Assembly (NCBI GenBank): GCA_964527995.1
Contig: CAZGRP010000083.1
Location: 1 to 13,807 of the forward strand
Direction of reading: 5' to 3'
DNA: 13,807 nt
Source: CAZGRP01 sp964527995
GTDB taxonomy: Bacteria; Zhuqueibacterota; Zhuqueibacteria; Oceanimicrobiales; CAZGRP01
Shown: piece by piece, positions 1 through 6,454 of the stretch
How positions within the stretch are numbered: the stretch's first letter is position 1
Layout of the letters: the number at the start of each line of letters is the position of its first letter
Position numbers and translations under genes: made by a program
The notes under the pieces: generated by a model
The model's input: the letters and a program-made list of their open reading frames with translations, nothing else
What the model was told of the DNA's origin: nothing
The model's database searches: none

Positions 1-1334
1 ATGAAGCGCTTGTGAACCAGGGCCGGCCAGTAGCTGATGATCTCGGTCGGCTTGGGCCGGCCGCCAGCAAAGCCAGTCACGCCCGGCGGACCGCTGGTGA
101 CCAGCGGCACAATCTCCATGCCGAAACGTTCCACCTTCTTGCGATCGGCATCGCGCACGCCGATGCGGAGGACGACTTCCGGCAGGTCGGCCGGCGCCTG
201 CACGATGCCGCGGTGGCACTCGCCAGCGCCGAGTAGCTCCACGACCCGATTTTGTTCAGCAAACTCAATGCCGTCCATTTTCAGGCGCGCCCAGATGATG
301 TCGGCGCAGAGCCTTGCCTTTTCCACCGCATCGGGGCCGGCGATCGCCAACTGCCCCACCGCCTTGTAGCCGTTTCGGTAGCTGATCGACACCTTGAAGA
401 AGTCGGTCGCCGAACTGCCGCGCACGCCGTGGACGCGCACGCGGTCGCCCTCCTGTTGCTGCAAGCGCACACTGGTGAAATCCGCCACCACATCGGGTGT
501 GATGTAGGTAGAGGGATCTCCCATTTCGTAGAGCAGCTGCGAGGTCACCGTCTCGATGTTCACCAGGCCGCCGGTGTTCTCGTGCTTGGTCACTACGAAA
601 TGGCCGTCGGCGTAAGCTTCGATCACCGGATAGCCGATCGCGGCAAAGTCGGGCACCTGTCGCCAGTTGGTGTAGTTGGCGCCCGTGCATTGAGCACCGC
701 ACTCGACGATGTGGCCGGCCACTGTCGCCGCTGCCAGGCGGTCGTAGTCCTCGCGGGACCAGCCGAATTCGTGGATCATCGGGCCGATCACCAGCGATGG
801 GTCGGTGACCCGGCCGCAGATGACAATGTCGGCTCCGGCATCGAGCGCTTCGGCGATCGGGAAGGCGCCCAGATAGACGTTGGCGCTGGTGACACGATCG
901 CGGATCGTCTCGAACGGCTCGCCGGTATCCAGGTTCCGTAGCTCTTCGCCCGCCGCCTGCAGCTCCGGCAACCGCTCCAGAATGTCGTCGCCGGAGACAA
1001 TGGCCACCTTCAGCCCACCGACACCGTGCTTGCGGATGACCTCGGCCACCGCCTGCCGGCATGCTTCCGGATTTACTCCACCAGCGCTGGAGATGACCTT
1101 GATTCCCTTGTCGACGATCTGGGGCAGGATACGATCGAGAATGGTGATGAAGTCCGTGGCATATCCAGCGTTCGGGTCCCGGCTGCGGAGCTTCTGCATG
1201 ATGCTCATGGTCACTTCAGCCAGAAAATCGAGGGTCAGATAATGCAGCGGGCCCTCGTTCACCAGGCGGACCGGTGCCAGGATGCTGTCTCCCCAGAACC
1301 CGGAGCCATTGGCTATGAAAATCGGTTCACGCAT
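1..1334 (-). CDS. AtuA-family (DUF1446) protein, 3' end cut by window
   Basis: My translation from ATG at 1334 runs 444 codons without a stop to the window edge, so the C-terminus is missing. The family features are an N-terminal ANGSGFWGD segment (residues 8-16), ISSAGGVNPEAC (81-92) and later GADIVICGRVTDPSLV, all hallmarks of the acyclic terpene utilization AtuA family. AtuA is required for citronellol/geraniol degradation in Pseudomonas, but its biochemical role is unsettled and homologues occur widely beside acyl-CoA carboxylases. The start has a GAGGG ribosome site six to eight bases upstream and lies 9 bp after the stop of the carboxyltransferase gene, so the two are surely co-transcribed and probably act on the same CoA or acyl substrate. 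No signal peptide or membrane segment is evident, so it is cytoplasmic. Family assignment is firm; substrate is not known. Confidence 0.88.
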   Translation of the reverse strand, partial: MREPIFIANGSGFWGDSILAPVRLVNEGPLHYLTLDFLAEVTMSIMQKLRSRDPNAGYATDFITILDRILPQIVDKGIKVISSAGGVNPEACRQAVAEVIRKHGVGGLKVAIVSGDDILERLPELQAAGEELRNLDTGEPFETIRDRVTSANVYLGAFPIAEALDAGADIVICGRVTDPSLVIGPMIHEFGWSREDYDRLAAATVAGHIVECGAQCTGANYTNWRQVPDFAAIGYPVIEAYADGHFVVTKHENTGGLVNIETVTSQLLYEMGDPSTYITPDVVADFTSVRLQQQEGDRVRVHGVRGSSATDFFKVSISYRNGYKAVGQLAIAGPDAVEKARLCADIIWARLKMDGIEFAEQNRVVELLGAGECHRGIVQAPADLPEVVLRIGVRDADRKKVERFGMEIVPLVTSGPPGVTGFAGGRPKPTEIISYWPALVHKRF

Positions 1335-1343
1335 GCCTTTCCC

Positions 1344-3011
1344 TCACAACCTCAACACCCCTGTCTTGAATTCCGGGATCTCCGGATTGTTCTGGGCCAT
1401 CTCAAGTCCCCAGATCAGAGCATTGCGGGTCTGGCGGGGATCGAGCACTTCGTCGACGAACAGATGGGCGGCGGCGTAATAGGCGGAGGTTTCCTCCTCA
1501 TACTTGCGGATGATCTCCTGGCGAAATTTCGCTCGAGTCTCCTCATCCAGGTCCTTCTTGGTGAGCAGAATGGTGTCGGCGGCGATTCCACCGTCCATCA
1601 CGGCGATGCGGGCGGTCGGCCAGGCAAACATAAGGCGGGGATCGTAGGCACGGCCGCACATGGCGTAGTTGCCGGCACCAAAGCTGTTGCGCACCACCAC
1701 GGAAAACTTCGGCACCACAGAATTGGCCTGGACGTTCACAAACTGGGCCCCATCCTTGATAATCCCGCCGGTCTCAGCCAGCTTGCCGACCATGAACCCA
1801 GTGACATCGTGTAAGAAAATCAGTGGAATGCGGCGCTCGTTGCAGATCATGATGAAGTGTGAAGCCTTGTTGGCCGAATCGCTGTAGATCACGTTCCCCA
1901 TCTGAATCTGTGGCGGCTGCGGTCTGCCGTGTGGGTCCGGGGGCATCTTGGCTTTCACAGGACGCCCCTGGTTGGCAACGATGCCCACCGAAAAGCCGCC
2001 CAGACGCGCGAAGGCTGTGACGATGGTCTGACCGTACTCGGGCTTGAATTCCAGGAAGCGGCTGTCGTCCACCAGGCGAGCGATGATCTCACGGGTCTCG
2101 TAGGTGCCGGTGCTGCTCTCGGGCAGCACACCAAGGATCTCGTCGGGATCATAATAAGGTTCCTCTGGTGCCACGCGGTCGAACCCGGCATCGCCGGGAT
2201 GGCCCAGGTTCCGCACCTGATCTCGGATCCACTCGAAGGCGTCCTCCTCGGTGTCGAAGCGGTAGTCGGCGACGCCGCTGATGGCGTTGTGCATCTCGGC
2301 GCCGCCGAGCACTTCCATGTCCACATCCTGGCCCACGGCCGCCTTGACCAGAAAGGGACCGGCGAGGAACATGCTCGAGTGGCGGGTGATCATTGCCAGC
2401 TCGCTGCTCATCGCCGGCAGGTAGGCACCGCCGGCGACGCAGAAGCCGAAGACGCATGAGATCTGCGGGATTCCCATGGCCGCCATGCGAGCATTGTTGC
2501 GAAAGATACGGCCGAAGTGCTCGCGGTCGGGGAAGATCTCGGCCTGCCGCTCCAGGTTGACGCCGGCCGAATCCACCATGTAGATGATGGGCAGGTGGTT
2601 CTCCATGGCGATTTCCTGGGCGCGAAGGTTCTTCTTGCATGTCATCTCCACCCAGGCTCCCGACTTCACCAGCGGGTCGTTGGCCATGATCACCACCTTG
2701 CGGCCACCAACCGTAGCCACCACCACGATCGTACCTGCGGAGGGATAGCCACCGGAAATCTCTTCGTACATGCCGTAGGCAGCCAGCGTGCCGATTTCCA
2801 GAACTTCCGTGCCCGGATCGATGACGCGCTGAATCTTCTCCCGCGCCGGGTACTTGCCGCGCTTCTCCTTCAACCTCTTTACCGCCTCCGGGTCGGGTGT
2901 GCGGACTTCCTTCACCCGCTCGTTCAGCTCCGCGAGCAGAGAGAGCATGCGGCTACGTCGCGCCTTGTACTCCTCACTTCGTGGATCCAGTTGTGAACGA
3001 TACCGCTGCAT
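1344..3011 (-). CDS. Acyl-CoA carboxylase carboxyltransferase (beta) subunit, methylcrotonyl/geranyl-CoA type
   Basis: This 555-residue protein is the carboxyltransferase half of a biotin-dependent acyl-CoA carboxylase, moving CO2 from carboxybiotin to an acyl-CoA. The N-terminal domain carries SGGYPSAGTI (about 86-95), VDSAGVNLERQAEIFPDR (146-163, the form typical of methylcrotonyl- and geranyl-CoA carboxylases) and the oxyanion-hole AGG at 193-195. The C-terminal domain carries HDVTGFMVG (401-409) and FGAGNYAM (444-451). Length is normal for the family, but residues about 349-372 form a proline-rich stretch between NQGRP and MGNVIY that looks like an added loop. No biotin carboxylase/carrier subunit lies in the window, so the alpha partner must be encoded elsewhere. 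ATG at 3011 has only a weak GGATGA site. It shares an operon with the AtuA-family gene. Substrate could be methylcrotonyl-, geranyl- or another branched acyl-CoA; this cannot be decided from sequence. Confidence 0.9.
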   Translation of the reverse strand: MQRYRSQLDPRSEEYKARRSRMLSLLAELNERVKEVRTPDPEAVKRLKEKRGKYPAREKIQRVIDPGTEVLEIGTLAAYGMYEEISGGYPSAGTIVVVATVGGRKVVIMANDPLVKSGAWVEMTCKKNLRAQEIAMENHLPIIYMVDSAGVNLERQAEIFPDREHFGRIFRNNARMAAMGIPQISCVFGFCVAGGAYLPAMSSELAMITRHSSMFLAGPFLVKAAVGQDVDMEVLGGAEMHNAISGVADYRFDTEEDAFEWIRDQVRNLGHPGDAGFDRVAPEEPYYDPDEILGVLPESSTGTYETREIIARLVDDSRFLEFKPEYGQTIVTAFARLGGFSVGIVANQGRPVKAKMPPDPHGRPQPPQIQMGNVIYSDSANKASHFIMICNERRIPLIFLHDVTGFMVGKLAETGGIIKDGAQFVNVQANSVVPKFSVVVRNSFGAGNYAMCGRAYDPRLMFAWPTARIAVMDGGIAADTILLTKKDLDEETRAKFRQEIIRKYEEETSAYYAAAHLFVDEVLDPRQTRNALIWGLEMAQNNPEIPEFKTGVLRL

Positions 3012-3103
3012 GCATCATCCGTTGTTGGTGATTTCCCTGGGGTTGTCCCATGTGGGAAAAAAGTACACCTCTCATGAACAGCAGGCGTTGCGACAGCGTC
3101 GGC

Positions 3104-4801
3104 TCAGCGCAGGTCCTTGACCCGCAACTGAACGCTGCGCCTGCCTTGCCACTCATTCTCATCCACCAGATAGGCCATCTCCACCCTCCGGCCGCCCGCG
3201 GCCACGAGGCCGTGCAGATCGCCGAGGTTGAAACCGATGGCGTCGATCACCCGGCCATCCTGGCGCACCTTGAAACGCAGGTGGTTGTCGCCGACGATGG
3301 CCGGCGTGCCCACTACCTGCAGGTCGCGACTCATGAAGACCGGTCGCATATTCTGCGGCCCGAAGGGGCCGAGCAAATTCAGTAGCTTGAGAAAACGCGG
3401 CGTGATGTCGGTCAGCCGTATCTCGCCATCGATATACAACTTTCTTGTCAGCATCTCTTCATCCATCCAGGCGGCCGCCACCTCTGCCAGACGCTGGCGG
3501 AAGGCAGGCACCTGGGCCGCCTCGATGGTCAGCCCGGCGGCATACTTGTGGCCCCCGAAGCCGGTCATCAAATCGCGACACTGTCGCAGAGCAAGATAGA
3601 TGTCGAAGCCGCGTATGCTGCGGGCAGAACCTTTGCCGTGTTCACCATCGAGGGCGATCATCACCGTCGGCCGGTAGTACTTTTCCGCCACCCGCGATGC
3701 CACGATACCGATGACGCCGGCGTGCCATCCCTCGCGTGCGAGAACGAACGCCAGGTCATTTTCCGGATCGAACTCCGACTCGACCATCTCCACCGCTTCC
3801 TGGAAGGTTTCCTCGTCCACATGCCGGCGTTGCCGGTTCTCCGACTCCAGAATGGCGGCGATATTGAGGGCGTTCTGCCTGCTGTCGGCAATCAGCAGGC
3901 GGACAGCGCGCTCGGCGTCGCCCATGCGCCCGACAGCGTTGATGCGCGGCGCCAGGATAAAGACGACTTGCCCTGTATTGAGCTCCTTGCCGCGCAGCCC
4001 CGTCACCTCCAGCAGCGCCACGATGCCCGCCTTGTCAGTCTCGGCAAGACGCTCGAACCCGATCTTGGCGAAAACACGGTTCTCCTCCACCAGGGGCACG
4101 ATGTCGGCGGCAGTGCCCAACGCCACCAAATCCAGATGCTGCAGGTAAGCTTCACGATCCAGATTCAGCTGCGTGGCCACAGCCTGCACCAATTTGAAGC
4201 CCACGCCCACCCCGGCCAGTTCCTTGAACGGATAGCCGCACCCCTCCTGCTTCGGGTTCAGAAGCGCCACGACTTCGGGCAGAAGGTCGCCGGGCTCATG
4301 GTGGTCACAAACGATCACATCGATGCCGAGTTGCCTGGCAAAGGCTACCTCTTGCACAGCGGTCACCCCGCAGTCGACGGCGACGATCAAGGTGACGCCC
4401 TGGCGATGGGCCTGCTGAATGCCGCTCACCGACAGACCGTACCCTTCGCGCAGGCGATCGGGAATGTAGAAGTGGGCATCGATGCCGATGTGCCTGAAAA
4501 AGGAGTAGAGCAGAGAAGTCGCCGTGGTGCCGTCGACGTCGTAGTCGCCGAAGACCAGCAGGCGTTCCTTCTGCCGCCGCGCCCGCAGGATGCGCTCAAC
4601 GGCCAGATCCATGTCCTTCATGGCAAATGGATCGTTCAGCGCATCGATGTTGGGTCGGAAAAAGCGGCGGGCGGATTCGAAGTCGGTGATACCGCGAGCT
4701 TGGAGAATCCTGGCAAGGATGGGGGGGACGTTCAGTTGAGTCGCAAACTCTTTGACTTCTGGGGTGAATGGCGAGTTCTCCACCTCCCAGCGATATTGCA
4801 T
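3104..4801 (-). CDS. recJ: Single-stranded-DNA-specific 5'-3' exonuclease RecJ
   Basis: The product is RecJ, the 5'-to-3' single-strand exonuclease of recombination and mismatch/base-excision repair. It has the full DHH-phosphoesterase signature: FGDYDVDG (aspartates 86, 88 and 90), VAVDCG (D143) and CDHHEPGD (D166-H168), which bind the catalytic metals. These are followed by ALGTAADIVPL, RINAVGRMG, the DHHA1-domain GWHAGVIGIVASR and GGHKYAAG, and a C-terminal OB-like region. At 565 residues it is of ordinary bacterial length and appears intact. I prefer ATG at 4801 over the in-frame GTG at 4807, because a strong GGGAGGTG ribosome site lies at 4805-4812 and would overlap the GTG. It lies 70 bp downstream of rnpB with no clear promoter between, so it may depend on read-through or on a promoter not recognised here. 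Confidence 0.96.
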   Translation of the reverse strand: MQYRWEVENSPFTPEVKEFATQLNVPPILARILQARGITDFESARRFFRPNIDALNDPFAMKDMDLAVERILRARRQKERLLVFGDYDVDGTTATSLLYSFFRHIGIDAHFYIPDRLREGYGLSVSGIQQAHRQGVTLIVAVDCGVTAVQEVAFARQLGIDVIVCDHHEPGDLLPEVVALLNPKQEGCGYPFKELAGVGVGFKLVQAVATQLNLDREAYLQHLDLVALGTAADIVPLVEENRVFAKIGFERLAETDKAGIVALLEVTGLRGKELNTGQVVFILAPRINAVGRMGDAERAVRLLIADSRQNALNIAAILESENRQRRHVDEETFQEAVEMVESEFDPENDLAFVLAREGWHAGVIGIVASRVAEKYYRPTVMIALDGEHGKGSARSIRGFDIYLALRQCRDLMTGFGGHKYAAGLTIEAAQVPAFRQRLAEVAAAWMDEEMLTRKLYIDGEIRLTDITPRFLKLLNLLGPFGPQNMRPVFMSRDLQVVGTPAIVGDNHLRFKVRQDGRVIDAIGFNLGDLHGLVAAGGRRVEMAYLVDENEWQGRRSVQLRVKDLR

Positions 4802-4864
4802 TAACACCTCCCTCTGTTGGGGCGGGGCGCGACTGGTGAGGTCATCGCCGACCCCCTTCGATTC

Positions 4865-4888
4865 AAAAAAACCAACCCAAAGCAGGCC
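4865..4888 (-). terminator. T-tract directly after the rnpB P1 helix
   Basis: A run of seven T residues (minus strand of 4865-4871) immediately follows the 3' arm of the unusually long P1 helix (4872-4888). No local hairpin precedes it. If termination happens here it would use the long-range P1 pairing or be followed by 3' trimming. Termination is inferred. Confidence 0.4.
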
Positions 4889-5318
4889 GATAAGCCGAAT
4901 TCTGTATCCGGACCCTGCCAGATCGAGAACCTGGCGGGAGCCGGACGACGATCATTTATCTGGGCCACGCATTGCTGCGGGGCTCAAGCGGCCTACCCGA
5001 GGGTATCGGCGTCGGGCGCCGGGCTGCGGGCCACAACCCATCCGGTCGACCGGATTTCCCCTCCTATTTGGCCTTGCTCCGGGCGGGGTTTACCGTGCCC
5101 CCGAGTGTCACCACCGGGGCGGTGGGCTCTTACCCCACCTTTTCACCGTAACCTGCAGCCGGACCGAGCCCGGCCCGCAGGCCGTCTGTTTTCTGTGGCA
5201 CTTTCCTCTGGTCACCCAGAGCCGCTGTTAGCGGCCGCCCTGCCCTGTGGAGTTCGGACTTTCCTCCCCTTCCGAACAGCGCTCGGAAGAGGCGATCGTC
5301 TGGCCTGCTTTGGGTTGG
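4872..5318 (-). ncRNA. rnpB: RNase P RNA (class A)
   Basis: This is the catalytic RNA of ribonuclease P, which trims tRNA 5' leaders. Read on the minus strand, it contains the universal segments: GGGGAGGAAAGTCCGAACTCC without its first base (5249-5268), AGAGGAAAGTGCCACAGAAA, GGTGAAAAGGTGGGG followed by TAAGAG, and the 3' ACAGAATTCGGCTTA (4891-4905). The ends are set by a perfect 17-bp P1 helix pairing 5302-5318 with 4872-4888. The predicted transcription start from the -10 box at 5325-5330 falls on the first base of P1. The 447-nt span fits a class A RNA with extra helices. Seven T residues follow the 3' strand of P1 (4865-4871). Confidence 0.97.
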
Positions 5319-5324
5319 CCGACT

Positions 5325-5330
5325 ATTGTA
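5325..5330 (-). promoter_or_regulatory. -10 box of rnpB
   Basis: TACAAT on the minus strand lies seven bases before the first base of the P1 helix, just where an RNase P RNA start would be expected. The -35 region at the usual spacing (GAACTT-like) is a poor match. The -10 assignment rests mainly on position. Confidence 0.6.
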
Positions 5331-5439
5331 CCTTTACCATGCTGCAAAAGTTCGCAGGCAAGCCGCCGGGGCAGAACGCCATCTCGAAGTGCGCGTCCGA
5401 CCCGCTGCCAATGGGCCGTAGAGTTCGCCGCACCGCCAG

Positions 5440-6153
5440 CTACTCCGAGCCGTTGGTCCAGACCAGGATGCGGCCGCATGCCTCGCAAAAGATCAACTGG
5501 TCCATCTGGCGCACCTCCAGCCGGCGTTGCGGCGGAATCATCGACTGGCAACCGCCGCATGCGCCGCGAACGATGGCAACGACGGCCGAACCGCCTCTGC
5601 CTCGGCGCACTCGTTCGTATTGAGACATGATCTGTCTGGGGATCTGCTCCAGCAGTTCCTGGCGGCGCGCCGTCAGCTCTTTGACCTGGGCCTCGGTTTC
5701 CTGAATGCGCGCCCGCAGCTCGGCCTCTCTGGCCGTCGCCTCCTGGCGAACCTCCGCCACCTGCTGCTCCAGCTCGGAAACTTCGGCCTTCAACTGTTCC
5801 TCCAGTTCGAGGAGCTCCAGCACCCGGGTCTCCGCCTCAGAGAGCTTCTCCTGGGTTTCCTCGATCTCGAGCGTGATCGCGTCATATTCGCGATTGCTGG
5901 TCACCGAGTAGAGTTTGTCCTGGGTTTTCTGGCGCAGCGCTTCCAAACGCGTGACCTCACCCTCCCAGTGCCGGCGGTCGAGCGTTGCCTGCATCAGTTC
6001 TTGCTTCTTGCCCTCAAAGTCCGCCTCCAGTTGGCCGAGTTGATCGTGCAATGCCTGGAGGCGCTGTGGCAGGTCACCTTTGACCGCCTCCAGTTCCATC
6101 AGCTCCGAATCAACCTTCTGAATCTCCACGAGGGTCTGCAAATTCCGCTTCAA
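5440..6153 (-). CDS. C4-type zinc-ribbon coiled-coil protein (zf-RING_7/DUF164 family)
   Basis: From a TTG start at 6153 the product has 237 residues. Residues about 5-165 are almost entirely heptad-rich, charged coiled coil (KVDSELMELEAVK and onward). The C-terminus carries two CxxC pairs, C199/C202 and C223/C226 (GACGGCQ and FCEACGR), forming the C4 zinc ribbon. The reading frame is open upstream to 6318, but that extension runs through an intrinsic terminator and has no ribosome site, whereas GGGAGGA sits five to seven bases before the TTG. Members of this family commonly neighbour rnpB and Nif3-like genes and are suspected of RNA or DNA binding, but no biochemical role is established to my knowledge. 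Here it is directly upstream of rnpB on the same strand. Cytoplasmic; no signal peptide. Confidence 0.88.
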   Translation of the reverse strand: MKRNLQTLVEIQKVDSELMELEAVKGDLPQRLQALHDQLGQLEADFEGKKQELMQATLDRRHWEGEVTRLEALRQKTQDKLYSVTSNREYDAITLEIEETQEKLSEAETRVLELLELEEQLKAEVSELEQQVAEVRQEATAREAELRARIQETEAQVKELTARRQELLEQIPRQIMSQYERVRRGRGGSAVVAIVRGACGGCQSMIPPQRRLEVRQMDQLIFCEACGRILVWTNGSE

Positions 6154-6180
6154 TGGATCCTCCCACGCGCTAACAGTTTT

Positions 6181-6200
6181 GGGGAAAGCAATTCTTCCCC
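6181..6200 (-). other. Second short hairpin between terminator and zinc-ribbon gene
   Basis: GGGGAA (6181-6186) and TTCCCC (6195-6200) form a 6-bp inverted repeat with an 8-base loop. On the minus strand it directly follows the terminator's T-tract and precedes the ribosome site. There is no T-tract after it, so it is not a second terminator. Role unknown. Confidence 0.35.
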
Positions 6201-6202
6201 CC

Positions 6203-6236
6203 AAAAAGAAAAGTGCACCGTTGGGCGGTGCACTTT
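6203..6236 (-). terminator. Intrinsic terminator of the small RNA/oxidoreductase transcript
   Basis: A perfect 11-bp stem (AAAGTGCACCG at 6210-6220 with CGGTGCACTTT at 6226-6236, 5-nt loop) is followed on the minus strand by TTTTCTTTTT (6203-6212). The U-rich tail exists only on this side, fixing the direction. It lies about 50 bases before the TTG start of the zinc-ribbon gene. Confidence 0.85.
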
Positions 6237-6411
6237 GTAGTTGTAGGCAGCACGAATGAAGGCCGGCCTGGCAGGATGCGGCGACCCCTGAGAGATGGTT
6301 TCCCGCAGTGCCAGCCAAAAATGGGAGGCCAACCTGCTGGATGACCCCGGTGTCCCGTTGTGATCCCTGACAAACCTGTGCCCTCTTGCTCTGCCAGACG
6401 CTCGAAAACTA
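6203..6411 (-). ncRNA. Candidate small RNA or leader RNA, family unknown
   Basis: The stretch between the oxidoreductase and the zinc-ribbon gene holds no credible gene, but it is bounded by a good sigma70-type promoter (6418-6446) and a perfect intrinsic terminator (6203-6236), giving a transcript of about 210 nt. It can fold: GUCUGGCAG near the 5' end pairs with CUGCCAGGC downstream (nine pairs, one G-U); GGUUU pairs with AAACC inside that; and an apical hairpin forms between GCAGGUUGGCC and GGCUGGCACUGC. The overall long-hairpin shape recalls 6S RNA, but I could not match 6S or any riboswitch consensus. It may be an independent small RNA, or an attenuating leader of the zinc-ribbon gene, whose start lies 50 bases beyond the terminator. 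Confidence 0.45.
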
Positions 6412-6417
6412 ACCTAG

Positions 6418-6446
6418 AATATAGCCGCCCAGCCGCACAAAATCAA
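6418..6446 (-). promoter_or_regulatory. Sigma70-type promoter of the candidate small RNA
   Basis: On the minus strand, TTGATT (6441-6446) and TATATT (6418-6423) are separated by exactly 17 bases. The -35 box lies nine bases after the oxidoreductase stop codon, so the promoter sits just outside coding sequence. Predicted start is near 6411. Confidence 0.6.
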
Positions 6447-6454
6447 GTGCTTTG

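Noticed and set aside
265..1062. 265-codon minus-strand frame and its plus-strand counterpart at 252-941
   Set aside because: Both are shadows of the AtuA-family reading frame, which carries the conserved motifs.
3012..3103. Terminator at TCCCATGTGGGA next to a run of A/T
   Set aside because: On the minus strand, where the genes lie, the T-run precedes rather than follows the short repeat, and the loop is too small.
3548..4804. 418-codon open frame on the plus strand opposite recJ
   Set aside because: It is antisense to an unmistakable recJ. Its composition (histidine, arginine and leucine rich) is that expected of the complement of GC-rich coding DNA, and it has no recognisable domain.
6154..6318. 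N-terminal extension of the zinc-ribbon gene to ATG 6318
   Set aside because: The extension would be translated through an intrinsic terminator and has no family-like sequence. The TTG at 6153 has a proper ribosome site.
6200..6411. Identification of the small RNA as 6S, SRP RNA or a cobalamin riboswitch
   Set aside because: The SRP GGUCAGG/GGAAGGAAGCAG core is absent. A GGCACTGCGGGAAACC stretch only superficially resembles part of the cobalamin consensus. A 6S-like shape is possible but no diagnostic sequence was found.
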